Of a stretch of DNA of 33,434 nucleotides, positions 1 to 10,122 are shown in pieces (within the stretch, counting starts at the first letter, position 1; each line of letters opens with the position of its first letter). This stretch comes from Acidimicrobiia bacterium. GTDB lineage: Bacteria; Actinomycetota; Acidimicrobiia; Acidimicrobiales; VFJN01. The stretch lies in contig SHVB01000023.1 of the NCBI GenBank assembly GCA_009694375.1, positions 1 through 33,434 of the forward strand. The letters are read 5' to 3'. Made by a program: the position numbers and the translations under genes. A model generated the notes under the pieces. The model had not been told where the DNA came from. It worked only from the letters and a program-made list of their open reading frames with translations, and made no database searches.

Positions 1-101
1 AGGGCGACGAGCAGGGCGTACTCCACCATGGCTGCGCCACGGTCGCTGTCGGAGAACCGGGCTCGCATCCAGGTGGCGAGGAATTCGTAGGTGGTAATCA
101 T
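1..101 (-). CDS. Flp/Fap-type pilin, N-terminal part (runs off window)
   Basis: Only about the first 33 residues are visible; the gene continues to the left of the window. They read from an ATG (MITTYEFLATW) through a charged stretch to GAAMVEYALLVAL. The Gly-Ala-x-x-Val-Glu-Tyr pattern, with the Glu five residues after the processing-site Gly and a hydrophobic helix beginning, is the signature of Flp type IVb pilins. These are cleaved by a prepilin peptidase and assembled by the Tad secretion machinery into adhesive surface pili. A strong ribosome binding site (AAGGAG, 109-114 on the minus strand, 7 nt spacing) fixes the start. The gene lies downstream of a two-component system on the same strand, with a hairpin in the 135-bp gap. 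Whether the pilin is cotranscribed with that system is not known. The family call is firm for so short a piece because the signature is complete. Confidence 0.8.
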   Translation of the reverse strand, partial: MITTYEFLATWMRARFSDSDRGAAMVEYALLVA

Positions 102-125
102 GAGTGAGCTCCTTGATGGTTGTGG

Positions 126-144
126 CCCCTGGGCAACCCAGGGG
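126..144 (-). promoter_or_regulatory. Perfect hairpin in the pilin leader
   Basis: A perfect 8-bp inverted repeat with a 3-nt loop (CCCCTGGG-CAA-CCCAGGGG on the plus strand) lies 11 nt upstream of the pilin ribosome binding site and 92 bp after the response-regulator stop. It has no T-run. It could be a weak terminator for the two-component operon, or a 5' stabilising hairpin on a highly expressed pilin mRNA. Its position next to the ribosome binding site favours the second reading, which is inference. Confidence 0.5.
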
Positions 145-236
145 TTGTGGCACTAGGAGATATCGTCGGCTCGAACCAGGATCTGACTAGGTAATTTGGC
201 CCTAATGCATGGTCAGCGACGTAATCCCCAGAGCAA

Positions 237-887
237 CTACCGCAATTGGACGATCCCCATCCGCATGGCCTGCAAGATTGCCTGGGTGCGATCCCGGGCA
301 TCGAGTTTCTCGTAGATCGACGCTAGGTGGTTCTTTACGGTTTTCGGGCTGATGAAGAGGCTGGCGGCTACCTCGTTGGTTGCGCAGCCATCGGCGATCA
401 ACTGGAGGACTTCTTCCTCGCGTTTAGTGAGTAGTGATGTTGCGGTGGGCACATCAGGCGCATCAATGCGACGCACCTCCTCCAGCATCCTGGCCGCCAC
501 TCCGGGGGAGATCACCGTCTCACCCCGTGCGGCCGTGCGCACTGCTTCGGCTATCTCCTCGGTGGAGCAATCTTTGACGAGAAAGCCTGAGGCACCGGCC
601 CGTATTGCTTTGGCGAGTACCTCATGGTCGGCGTGCATCGTGAGCATGATGATCCGAGTGGGGGTGTCGGTTGCCATGATGATCCGGGTAGCTTCCAGCC
701 CGTCCATCTCGGGCATGGAAACGTCCATCAAGATGATGTCGGGCGCCAGTTGGGCTGCTAACTCCACGGCGATCTCACCGTTAGCTGCCTCGCCAACGAC
801 ATCGAAGCCCTCGGAGGTCATCGACCGATTCAGGCCCTCTCGGAGCATTCGGTGGTCATCTGCCAGTAGCAGCCGGATAGTTGTCAC
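237..887 (-). CDS. NarL/LuxR-family response regulator
   Basis: A 216-aa DNA-binding response regulator. The receiver domain (about residues 3-120) shows the acidic pair D10-D11, the phosphoacceptor D55 in ILMDVSMPEMDG, the switch Thr in IIMLTMHAD and the conserved Lys in FLVKD. The C-terminal LuxR helix-turn-helix (about 150-212) begins LTKREEEVLQLIADG and continues ATNEVAASLFISPKTVKNHL. I chose the GTG at 887 because AGGAGG (894-899, minus strand) sits 6 nt upstream. An earlier in-frame TTG at 902 would overlap that ribosome binding site. The gene starts 28 bp after the histidine kinase, so the two form an operon. The target genes cannot be read from sequence; the pilin gene immediately downstream is the obvious candidate, but that is inference. 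Confidence 0.93.
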   Translation of the reverse strand: MTTIRLLLADDHRMLREGLNRSMTSEGFDVVGEAANGEIAVELAAQLAPDIILMDVSMPEMDGLEATRIIMATDTPTRIIMLTMHADHEVLAKAIRAGASGFLVKDCSTEEIAEAVRTAARGETVISPGVAARMLEEVRRIDAPDVPTATSLLTKREEEVLQLIADGCATNEVAASLFISPKTVKNHLASIYEKLDARDRTQAILQAMRMGIVQLR

Positions 888-915
888 GCAGGTCCTCCTC
901 AACTAGCGGTGGTGC

Positions 916-2685
916 TCAGCGAGCAACCGACTTGCAGCGTACCCGCGTGCCCCCCGTCGGGGTGGAGTCAACAAAAAGTTGAGCACCGATGCCGGCGGCC
1001 CGTTCCCTCATGCCGACGAGACCGTAACTGTCGAGGCGGGTTGATTTGGTAGTGGCAAAGCCGATGCCGTTGTCGCGGACCTCTAAAGTAAATACCTTGC
1101 CATCGGAGACCCAAAGAAGGTACAGGTCCGTAGCCCGAGCATGACGCTCGATATTGGTGATCGCTTCTTGAGCGATGCGCCAGATCTCTCGTTCCTGGGG
1201 CATTGGAAGTCGAGCGGTCTCTCTGATCTCCAAACGTATATTCAATGCACTGCGTGTCTCGACCCGACCGAGGTAGTTCTCGAGAGTCTCGATCAGTCCC
1301 TGGGCGTCGGTGACGTCGGTGCGCAGATCTTGAAGAGTGTCTCGGACTTCTCCGATTAGTCCGCGCACGTCAACTCGTAGATCCTGCAGAGCGGTGATGG
1401 TCTCTGGTGACGCATCTCGTTGCTCCTTGATGATGCGGTCGAGTTCGAACGCGAGGTAGGACAGAGACTGTCCGATGCGATCGTGCAGGTCCCGGGCGAT
1501 GCGGGTCCGCTCCTCATCAGCACCAACCGTGCGGAGGCGCCCAAACCAGAGAGCGTTGTCGATAGCGAGGGCCGTGTTGTCCACAAAGCTCGCCAGTAAG
1601 GCCGCATCCCGCTCGGTAAAATGGTTCGTGTCTGAGTGTTCCAACGCCAGTAGCCCGACGTTGGTCTGCCGGGCGCGCAATACCGCATAGATGCCGGACC
1701 CGGAACTCGGGGTGAGGCCTGGTCCGCGGGCAACCAACAGGTTCTCCACTCGCACCACGCTCCGGTGGTTGAGTGCCATGGCCAGGGGAGGGGGGAGGTC
1801 CTCCAGGGCAAGCGTGACGGGGGGACGACCGCGTCTTCGACGGAGGGTCTTCCATTGCCCATCAGTGGGGTCGAATAAGAGGAGCGCTAACGCGTCGGCA
1901 CTAAAGAGGTTCGCGAGTTGCTCCATGGCAGTGTCGAGGGTCTCATCGAGGTCCAGCGAGGCGGGGAGTGTCTGGCTGATCTCATGGAGTTGCACTAGGA
2001 GGGCGTTGGCCTCCGAGAGCGCGTCGATGCGAGTGGCAGACCCTTCCACGATGCTCGAAGCCGATCCGTACAGGCGTTGGGCATAACTCACCGCGAGGCT
2101 GGTCAAAGCTAGTTCGGACGACCAGATCAGGGACTGTTTGAGGGCTTCCGGCACGAATTGCTGTTGTTGGCAATAGGCGATGCTTAGGGCCAAGGCCGCG
2201 CCCAGTGTGAGCATGGTGGAGAAGCGCAACGGGCACGCGAGGGCGGTTACGGTAACTGCTGCGAGCAGACAGATCGTCAGCGGTGAATCCCAGTAGCCCG
2301 TGGCCGCGACGCAAGCGGTGACACCAACGAGCTCAAGGCTCGCCATGAGGGTGCCTCTGTTGCTCCTTTGCACCGTCAGCGGTCGCAGTGAACGAAAGGC
2401 GGTGTTGGCCAGGATGAGTAGTGTGATGCGAGCGAGACCGGTGTCTCCCCCAGAGATGATGGCGGGAGCCGCCAGGAGGCTCGCTACGGCGGTAGTGGTC
2501 CAGCGGACCAGCAGGATGGCATGGTGAAACCCTTCGCCGCGGTGAGCGGGCGGGGAAGGTTCATCCTCTGGCCGTCGGTGGCTCGTGGAGGAAACGGCAA
2601 GATCAGGGAGAAGTTCGATGACTCTCGCACCTCCTGGGGTGTGGCGCCGGTGGTGGCTTTGGGTAGGAAAGACCCAACCGGTCAA
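916..2685 (-). CDS. NarL-type sensor histidine kinase with GAF domain
   Basis: A 589-aa membrane histidine kinase (from the TTG at 2685) that would phosphorylate the adjacent regulator. The order is: a variable N-terminus; several hydrophobic segments between about residues 55 and 205; a linker helix; a GAF domain (about 240-380); a HisKA_3 dimerisation helix with the phosphoacceptor H401 in RIARDLHDRIGQSLSY; and a HATPase domain with N box (IAQEAITNIERHARA), G1 box (VRDNGIGF) and G2 box (YGLVGMRERA). The start is uncertain. The TTG has no ribosome binding site, and a candidate -10 box at 2689-2694 would place transcription start at or just past it. A good AGGAGG (2630-2635, minus strand) lies 10 nt before an in-frame ATC at 2619, with no ATG, GTG or TTG nearby. 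The signal sensed is unknown. Confidence 0.93.
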   Translation of the reverse strand: MTGWVFPTQSHHRRHTPGGARVIELLPDLAVSSTSHRRPEDEPSPPAHRGEGFHHAILLVRWTTTAVASLLAAPAIISGGDTGLARITLLILANTAFRSLRPLTVQRSNRGTLMASLELVGVTACVAATGYWDSPLTICLLAAVTVTALACPLRFSTMLTLGAALALSIAYCQQQQFVPEALKQSLIWSSELALTSLAVSYAQRLYGSASSIVEGSATRIDALSEANALLVQLHEISQTLPASLDLDETLDTAMEQLANLFSADALALLLFDPTDGQWKTLRRRRGRPPVTLALEDLPPPLAMALNHRSVVRVENLLVARGPGLTPSSGSGIYAVLRARQTNVGLLALEHSDTNHFTERDAALLASFVDNTALAIDNALWFGRLRTVGADEERTRIARDLHDRIGQSLSYLAFELDRIIKEQRDASPETITALQDLRVDVRGLIGEVRDTLQDLRTDVTDAQGLIETLENYLGRVETRSALNIRLEIRETARLPMPQEREIWRIAQEAITNIERHARATDLYLLWVSDGKVFTLEVRDNGIGFATTKSTRLDSYGLVGMRERAAGIGAQLFVDSTPTGGTRVRCKSVAR

Positions 2686-2688
2686 CGA

Positions 2689-2694
2689 ATCTTA
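2689..2694 (-). promoter_or_regulatory. Candidate -10 box for the two-component operon
   Basis: TAAGAT on the minus strand, in the 65-bp divergent gap between the histidine kinase and coaE. I see no convincing -35 box. If used, transcription would begin near 2682, at or inside the nominal TTG start of the kinase, which argues for a start further in. Confidence 0.35.
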
Positions 2695-2738
2695 GGCTGA
2701 CCGGTCTCCGGAACCGGGGACGCGCCCTCCTGTCGGGC

Positions 2739-2744
2739 TACGTT
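2739..2744 (+). promoter_or_regulatory. Leaderless-type -10 box of coaE
   Basis: TACGTT (TAnnnT) ends exactly 6 nt before the GTG start of coaE, and there is no ribosome binding site. This is the usual layout of an actinobacterial leaderless transcript, whose first base is the start codon. No clear -35 box is visible. Confidence 0.5.
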
Positions 2745-2750
2745 GCTGGA

Positions 2751-3359
2751 GTGCTCCTCATCGGACTTACGGGCGGCATCGGCTCGGGAAAGTCCACGGT
2801 GTCGGCCGGGCTCGCTGGCCGGGGCGCAGTGGTGATTGATGCCGATGCCATTGTGCACTCACTTCAGGTACCTGGGAACCCAGTCTTCCATGCCATGGTG
2901 GAGCGCTTTGGTGCTGAGGTGGTAGCGGACGATGGCACGCTGAACCGTCAGGCGGTAGCTGATGTGGTATTCGGTGATCCTGAGGCGTTGAGTGATCTCG
3001 GCCGGATTGTTCATCCGCCGGTGGTTGAGGAGATCGCCCGCCGCATTGCACATGAAGCGGCAACTGACCATGTGGTGATCCTCGACGTGCCTCTCCTGGT
3101 GGAGTCGGGCCGTGACGACTTGGCGGCTCTTGTCGTGGTGGACTTGGATCCGGAGATTGCCCTGCGGCGATTGGTGGAGAGCCGAGGGATGGACGAGGGC
3201 GACGCCCGGGCCCGCATGGCTCGCCAGGTGAGCCGCTCTGAGCGCTTGGCCAGGGCGGACTATGTCCTCGACAACTCGGGGTCGCCCGAGGACCTCTGGG
3301 CGGCCTTAGATGCACTGTGGCCGGTCTTGCTGGCGTTGCGAGATAAGGCTCGGGAGTGA
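2751..3359 (+). CDS. coaE: Dephospho-CoA kinase
   Basis: A 202-aa cytoplasmic kinase that catalyses the last step of coenzyme A synthesis, ATP-dependent phosphorylation of the 3'-hydroxyl of dephospho-CoA. The N-terminus MLLIGLTGGIGSGKST carries the P-loop (residues 8-16), followed by the family motif GAVVIDADAIVH with its conserved DAD. LDVPLLVESG and the lid-region VVVDLDPEIALRRLVES stretch complete the CoaE pattern. Length is normal for the single-domain enzyme; there is no C-terminal GrpB-like extension as in mycobacteria. The GTG start is supported by the family N-terminus and by the -10 box 6 nt upstream. The stop overlaps the next gene's GTG by 4 bp (GTGA), so the two are translationally coupled. 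Confidence 0.95.
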   Translation: MLLIGLTGGIGSGKSTVSAGLAGRGAVVIDADAIVHSLQVPGNPVFHAMVERFGAEVVADDGTLNRQAVADVVFGDPEALSDLGRIVHPPVVEEIARRIAHEAATDHVVILDVPLLVESGRDDLAALVVVDLDPEIALRRLVESRGMDEGDARARMARQVSRSERLARADYVLDNSGSPEDLWAALDALWPVLLALRDKARE

Positions 3360-4810
3360 CACCGCGTCGGGGCCCCCATGACGAGGGGCTGGGCGCTGGG
3401 CCGGAGTCGGTCGAATCGCTAGCCCTGTTCTCCGTGATGTGGGCGCTGGCCGCCGTCTGGCATTTGCTGGGGAACCCCACCGGCGCGCCGATGGCCGCGC
3501 GTCTTCTCCTCACCGTGGGTATCGCGCTGGTCCTTTGGCGTCCAGGGGCGGTGGTTCCGCTCGGCGTGCTGGCCGTCGGGGGCCTGGCCACGGTGTGGGG
3601 CGAGGCGCCCGTGCTCGGCAACCACTGGTTGTTGGTGGGTTTCGTCGACTTAGCCGTGGTGCTGGCCCTGGCGGTGGGAGTGGCGCGGCGGCGGCCCTTC
3701 AACCGACCCGATCTCGCTCGTCGGTTACTCCCAATGGCTCGGCTTTGCCTGTTGGTCTTTTACGGCTTCGCCGCCTTCGCCAAGCTCAATGCGGCCTTCT
3801 TTGATCGCTCGGTGAGTTGTGCCGTGTTCTATTTCAATGAGTCGACGACCTCCCTCGGGCTGTCCCGCTTGCAGTTCGGTGGCGCTGGCTGGCTGCAGTG
3901 GGCGGTGATTGTCGGCACGGCCACCATTGAACTCTCCATTCCGGTTCTTCTGATATGCCGTCGCACCCGACACGCGGGGGTAGTGGTGGGACTGGTGTTC
4001 CACGGGGTACTGGCTCTTGACCGCGCCCATCAGTTCTTCGACTTTTCGTCCGTCTTGGCGGCGCTTTTCGTGCTGTTCCTTGCGCCGGAGGGGGGACCAT
4101 GGGTGGCTGAACGGGTGGGTGCCTTGCGCGCCTGGGTAGCGCTGCGCTCGGCGCAGGGACCGTCCGTGGTGCACCTGATGGCGGTGACGCTTCCGGTGAT
4201 GCTGGCGGCGGCCTGCGCCCTCGGATTTGTCGACACCACGAAGGGCTATAGCCTCGGGTGGTTCTCCTGGCAGGTCTACTCCGTGGTGGTCATCTTCGCG
4301 GTAGTCCGCTTCCTCCGCGGCCACCCGGCCGTCGCCAGTCATGCCCTGCGCCCGACCCACGCGATGCTGCTTATCATTCCGTTGCTGGTGGCCCTGAATG
4401 GACTTACTCCCTATGCGGAGATCAAGACCGGCTACGGCTTCAACATGTACGCCAACCTACGCACCGTGGACGGAGATTCGAATCACTTCCTGGTGCGGAG
4501 CACGCTCCCACTCACCGATCAGCAAGCAGACCTTGTGCGGGTGGTCTCCACCGATGATCGGGACCTGCAGCGATACGCCGATAGTCATTACGCCCTCACG
4601 TGGGGCCAGTTGCGGGCATTTATGGTGGGCCGTCCCGGCGTGGCGGTCACCTATGAGCGGGCTGGTGAGCGGGTGGTGCTGGCCCACGCCAAAGATGATC
4701 CGGAACTGGTGCGGCCCGTGGCGGCGTGGAAAGAGAAGGTGCAGTTCTTCCGCCCGGTCGATCTCACTTCCCCGGAGCGGTGCCAACCCACCTTTGGTGC
4801 GGCCCGCTGA
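3356..4810 (+). CDS. HTTM-like polytopic membrane protein
   Basis: A 484-aa integral membrane protein with roughly nine or ten hydrophobic segments between residues 20 and 350 and a soluble C-terminal part of about 120 residues. The segments around FYGFAAFAKLNAAFFD and GLVFHGVLALDRAHQFFDFS resemble the HTTM domain of the vitamin-K-dependent gamma-carboxylase superfamily: a Lys after a small-residue helix, then an extended loop, then His-rich and acidic residues at helix ends. The substrate of the bacterial members is mostly unknown, so I give no reaction. The GTG start overlaps the coaE stop by 4 bp and there is no other start signal, so expression depends on the coaE transcript. A gap of 36 bp, containing the uvrB promoter, follows. 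The family call is a pattern match by eye. Confidence 0.6.
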   Translation: MTPRRGPHDEGLGAGPESVESLALFSVMWALAAVWHLLGNPTGAPMAARLLLTVGIALVLWRPGAVVPLGVLAVGGLATVWGEAPVLGNHWLLVGFVDLAVVLALAVGVARRRPFNRPDLARRLLPMARLCLLVFYGFAAFAKLNAAFFDRSVSCAVFYFNESTTSLGLSRLQFGGAGWLQWAVIVGTATIELSIPVLLICRRTRHAGVVVGLVFHGVLALDRAHQFFDFSSVLAALFVLFLAPEGGPWVAERVGALRAWVALRSAQGPSVVHLMAVTLPVMLAAACALGFVDTTKGYSLGWFSWQVYSVVVIFAVVRFLRGHPAVASHALRPTHAMLLIIPLLVALNGLTPYAEIKTGYGFNMYANLRTVDGDSNHFLVRSTLPLTDQQADLVRVVSTDDRDLQRYADSHYALTWGQLRAFMVGRPGVAVTYERAGERVVLAHAKDDPELVRPVAAWKEKVQFFRPVDLTSPERCQPTFGAAR

Positions 4811-4833
4811 GGTGGCCGGGCCAGCGGCGTCGG

Positions 4834-4839
4834 TAGGAT
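4834..4839 (+). promoter_or_regulatory. Leaderless-type -10 box of uvrB
   Basis: TAGGAT (TAnnnT) ends 7 nt before the GTG of uvrB and there is no ribosome binding site, suggesting a leaderless transcript. I see no SOS box here, unlike upstream of uvrA. Confidence 0.5.
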
Positions 4840-4846
4840 CGGTCAG

Positions 4847-6862
<2,016 letters not shown>

Positions 6863-7015
6863 GCCGGATGAGCAACACGGCGGCTAACCGTCGCCGACTG
6901 GCCAGCGTCCACCCACCGAAGGCGCGTGCCGTCCCGAGCACGTGTCCAAACAGGAGACCGGCGAAGGGGAGCAACAGCGTGCTGAGCGCGGTCGCCAGTG
7001 CGACGGGGACACCGA

Positions 7016-7033
7016 CCGCGGGGATCCCCGCGG
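7016..7033. repeat. 18-bp perfect palindrome in the uvrB-uvrA gap
   Basis: CCGCGGGGATCCCCGCGG is identical to its reverse complement over all 18 bases. It is 154 bp after the uvrB stop and 133 bp before the uvrA start. It could be a dimeric-regulator operator or, as RNA, a GC-rich hairpin ending uvrB transcription. There is no T-run. Confidence 0.7.
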
Positions 7034-7122
7034 GTTGGCGCGACGCCGAACACCGACTGCTCACGGGGTTACGGAAGGGCGCGGGGGCGCGGACCGTCGG
7101 ATGCGAAGGATGTACACAAGTA

Positions 7123-7136
7123 CGAACGGGCGTTCG
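7123..7136 (+). promoter_or_regulatory. SOS box (LexA operator) of uvrA
   Basis: CGAACGGGCGTTCG has perfect CGAAC and GTTCG half-sites with a 4-nt centre, matching the known LexA consensus of actinobacteria and other Gram-positive bacteria (CGAAC-N4-GTTCG). It ends 18 nt before the uvrA -10 box and so covers the position of the -35 element. A bound LexA repressor would block RNA polymerase, and DNA damage would relieve it. It is the only full match I noticed in the window. Confidence 0.85.
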
Positions 7137-7154
7137 GGGGCTCGGTGCCGCCAC

Positions 7155-7160
7155 TAACCT
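7155..7160 (+). promoter_or_regulatory. Leaderless-type -10 box of uvrA
   Basis: TAACCT (TAnnnT) ends 6 nt before the uvrA GTG. The -35 position falls on the right half of the SOS box. No ribosome binding site is present, consistent with a leaderless, LexA-regulated transcript. Confidence 0.6.
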
Positions 7161-7166
7161 AGCGGT

Positions 7167-10022
7167 GTGTCTGATTCTCTAGTAGTGCGGGGTGCTCGCG
7201 AGCACAACCTGAAGAACGTCGCCGTGGAGCTTCCGCGGAACAAGTTGATCGTGTTCACCGGGTTGTCGGGCTCGGGGAAATCTTCCCTGGCCTTCGACAC
7301 CATCTATGCCGAGGGTCAGCGTCGCTACGTGGAGTCGCTCTCGTCGTACGCACGGCAGTTCCTCGGCCAGATGGACAAGCCCGACGTGGACTTCATCGAG
7401 GGCCTGTCGCCGGCCATTTCGATCGACCAGAAGTCCGCCTCCCGTAATCCCCGCTCCACGGTGGGCACGATCACCGAGGTATACGACTACCTTCGCCTGC
7501 TCTATGCCCGTATCGGGGTACCCCACTGTCCGGAGTGCGGCGCCCAGATCACCCGTCAGAGTCCCCAGCAGATCGTCGACCGAATCCTCGAGTTGCCCGA
7601 GGGAACCCGCTTTCAGGTGTTGGCACCGGTGGTACGGGGCCGGAAGGGCACCTACGAGACGTTGCTCACCGACCTCGCCGCGCAGGGCTATGCGCGAGCT
7701 CGTATCGACGGTGAGGTGCATGAGCTCACCGAAAAGATGGACTTGGCCCGCTACGAGCAGCACACCATTGAGGTAGTGGTGGACCGGCTCATCGTGCGGG
7801 ATGGTCTGGAGCGACGACTCACCGACTCCTTGGAGACGGCACTCGCCCTCGCTGATGGTGTGGCCGAAGTGCAGCTCGTCGAGCAGGAGGGTGAAGGCCG
7901 CCTGGGCGAGGAGGACAACACTCTCACCTTCTCTCAGCACCTGGCCTGTCCGAACGGCCACGGCTCCTTCGAGGAATTGGCGCCGAGGAACTTTTCGTTC
8001 AACTCGCCCTACGGTGCCTGCGCCAGCTGTGATGGCCTCGGCACCCGGTTTGAGGTTGATGCCGAATTGATCGTCCCGAATATCGACCTCAGTATCACCG
8101 GCGGTGCCATCGCCCCGTGGGCCAGCGGGCACAGTCAGTACTTCCGTCGCCTCCTCGAGTCAGTGGCCGAGGAACTTGGCGTTGATCCCGATGTGCCATG
8201 GTCGAAGCTCTCCAAGAAGCACCAGCAGTCCTTCCTGCATGGGCAGGGCGTAGGCAAGGTAGAGGTGCGGTACAAGAATCGCTTTGGTCGGGTTCGCGCC
8301 TACACGGCCACCTTCGAAGGCGTGCTCCCGTATCTGCAGCGGCGTCACCGTGAGGCCGAAAGCGACAACCAGCGGGAGCAGATCGAGGGTTACATGCGGG
8401 AGGTGCCCTGTCCTACCTGTGCGGGCGCCCGGCTTGCGCCACTGCCCCTGTCGGTCACCATCGACGGCCACTCCATTTCCGACATCTGCGCCATGTCGAT
8501 CCGAGATGCCGCTCGCACCCTTGAAGGCCTCACGCTGTCTGAGCGTGAACGCATGATCGCCGAGCGAGTGGTGAAAGAGGTGAACGCACGCATGGGGTTC
8601 CTCCTCGATGTGGGGCTCGACTACCTCTCCCTCTCGCGATCCGCCGCCACCCTGGCGGGCGGTGAGGCCCAGCGCATCCGGCTGGCCTCCCAAATCGGGT
8701 CCGGGCTGGTGGGGGTGCTCTATGTGCTCGATGAACCCTCGATCGGCTTGCATCAGCGCGATAACCACCGCCTCATCGAGACGCTGCTTCGCCTTCGGGA
8801 TTTGGGCAACACCGTGATTGTGGTGGAGCACGATCAGGACACGATTTCGGTGGCGGACTACGTCGTGGACATCGGTCCTGGGGCCGGAGAGCACGGAGGC
8901 GAGGTGGTGCACGCTGGCCCGGTGAAGGCGCTGCTGAAGAATAAGGCGTCGGTGACGGGTCAGTACCTTTCCGGGAAACGCTCCATCCCCGTGCCGGAGA
9001 TGCGTCGCCCGCGCGGTCCAGAGCGGCTGATCGTGAAAGGGGCCCGGGAGCACAACCTCAAGGATCTCACGGTGGAGTTTCCGCTCGGTCTCTTCGTGTC
9101 GGTGACCGGTGTATCGGGTTCAGGGAAGTCGAGCCTGGTAAACGATATTCTGTTCCGGGCGCTGATGCAGCGGATCTACCAGTCGAAGACCCCCCCGGGG
9201 CTGCACAAAACCGTGGTCGGCCTCGAGCACATCGACAAGGTCATCAACATCGACCAGAGCCCGATCGGGCGCACCCCTCGATCCAACCCTGCCACTTACA
9301 CCGGCGTGTGGGACCACGTGCGCAAACTGTTCGCCGCCACGCAGGAAGCCAAGGTGCGTGGCTACCTGCCCGGTCGATTCAGTTTCAACGTGAGTGGCGG
9401 CCGCTGCGATGCCTGCTCCGGTGACGGCACCATCAAGATCGAAATGCACTTCCTCCCCGACGTGTACGTGCCCTGCGAGGTGTGTAAGGGCCAGCGATAC
9501 AACCGCGACACGTTGGACATCACCTTCAAGGAGCGCAACGTCGCTGACGTGCTGGCCTTGTCCTGTGAGGAAGCGCTCGATTTCTTCGGGAACCAGCCGG
9601 CGATCGCCCGTCATATGCAGACGCTCGTGGACGTGGGCCTGGGCTATGTGCGCTTGGGTCAGCCGGCCACCACCCTGTCCGGTGGAGAGGCCCAGCGGGT
9701 GAAACTGGCCAGCGAACTGGCTAAGCGATCTACCGGCCGCACGATCTACATCCTCGACGAGCCCACCACCGGCCTGCACTTCGAGGACATTCGCAAACTC
9801 CTCACGGTGCTGAGCCGGTTGGTGGATCAGGGCAATACCGTGCTGGTGATTGAGCACAACCTCGATGTGATCAAAACGGCGGACTGGCTCATCGACCTTG
9901 GCCCTGAGGGTGGGGACGGTGGGGGCGCACTGGTGTGTGAAGGTACCCCTGAGCAGGTGGCTGAGGTGGAGGCGAGTTGGACAGGGCGGTTTCTCAAGCC
10001 TTTATTGCCGGGGGGTACCTGA
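7167..10022 (+). CDS. uvrA: UvrABC excision nuclease subunit A
   Basis: A 951-aa twin-ATPase DNA damage sensor that loads UvrB at lesions. It starts [18 protein letters not shown], with the first Walker [15 protein letters not shown] (about 31-44). It contains a first zinc-finger region (HCPECGAQI) and the [11 protein letters not shown]...CASCDGLG module. The first ABC signature is [12 protein letters not shown], where Ser is more usual than this Ala, with Walker [17 protein letters not shown]. The second half begins [15 protein letters not shown] and has Walker [16 protein letters not shown], the C-terminal zinc finger ([20 protein letters not shown] then CEVCKGQRY), signature [13 protein letters not shown] and Walker [15 protein letters not shown]. 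Length is normal. The GTG start is set by the family N-terminus and by a -10 box 6 nt upstream. An SOS box in the promoter indicates damage-induced control. Confidence 0.98.
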   Translation: MSDSLVVRGAREHNLKNVAVELPRNKLIVFTGLSGSGKSSLAFDTIYAEGQRRYVESLSSYARQFLGQMDKPDVDFIEGLSPAISIDQKSASRNPRSTVGTITEVYDYLRLLYARIGVPHCPECGAQITRQSPQQIVDRILELPEGTRFQVLAPVVRGRKGTYETLLTDLAAQGYARARIDGEVHELTEKMDLARYEQHTIEVVVDRLIVRDGLERRLTDSLETALALADGVAEVQLVEQEGEGRLGEEDNTLTFSQHLACPNGHGSFEELAPRNFSFNSPYGACASCDGLGTRFEVDAELIVPNIDLSITGGAIAPWASGHSQYFRRLLESVAEELGVDPDVPWSKLSKKHQQSFLHGQGVGKVEVRYKNRFGRVRAYTATFEGVLPYLQRRHREAESDNQREQIEGYMREVPCPTCAGARLAPLPLSVTIDGHSISDICAMSIRDAARTLEGLTLSERERMIAERVVKEVNARMGFLLDVGLDYLSLSRSAATLAGGEAQRIRLASQIGSGLVGVLYVLDEPSIGLHQRDNHRLIETLLRLRDLGNTVIVVEHDQDTISVADYVVDIGPGAGEHGGEVVHAGPVKALLKNKASVTGQYLSGKRSIPVPEMRRPRGPERLIVKGAREHNLKDLTVEFPLGLFVSVTGVSGSGKSSLVNDILFRALMQRIYQSKTPPGLHKTVVGLEHIDKVINIDQSPIGRTPRSNPATYTGVWDHVRKLFAATQEAKVRGYLPGRFSFNVSGGRCDACSGDGTIKIEMHFLPDVYVPCEVCKGQRYNRDTLDITFKERNVADVLALSCEEALDFFGNQPAIARHMQTLVDVGLGYVRLGQPATTLSGGEAQRVKLASELAKRSTGRTIYILDEPTTGLHFEDIRKLLTVLSRLVDQGNTVLVIEHNLDVIKTADWLIDLGPEGGDGGGALVCEGTPEQVAEVEASWTGRFLKPLLPGGT

Positions 10023-10122
10023 ACGACAGGCGGGTACGGGGCGAGCTCAGATGAGGCGCTCTGCTCGGCCGGTGATGTATCGGGGGATCGTCCTCATGGT
10101 GGACGGCCGCCCAGTTCGACCC

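Larger units (their letters stand above)
6863..7166 (+). other. uvrB-uvrA intergenic region
   Basis: A gap of 304 bp between two genes on the same strand. It holds an 18-bp perfect palindrome (7016-7033), an SOS box (7123-7136) and the uvrA -10 box (7155-7160). On the minus strand an open frame (from a GTG at 7154 or 7064 to a stop at 6825, overlapping the end of uvrB) encodes a hydrophobic stretch, GVPVALATALSTLLLPFAG, followed by arginine-rich sequence. This could be a small membrane protein, but the start is not supported by a ribosome binding site and such frames arise by chance in GC-rich DNA. I do not call it as a gene. Confidence 0.4.

Noticed and set aside
2767-3702. Long minus-strand open frame (311 codons) across coaE
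   Set aside because: It is antisense to coaE and the HTTM-like gene, is Pro/Arg/Ser-rich, and has no domain pattern; it is a GC-driven shadow.
10023-10122. Terminator between convergent uvrA and nadA
   Set aside because: I looked for a stem with a T-run in the 100-bp gap and found only short, weak pairings.
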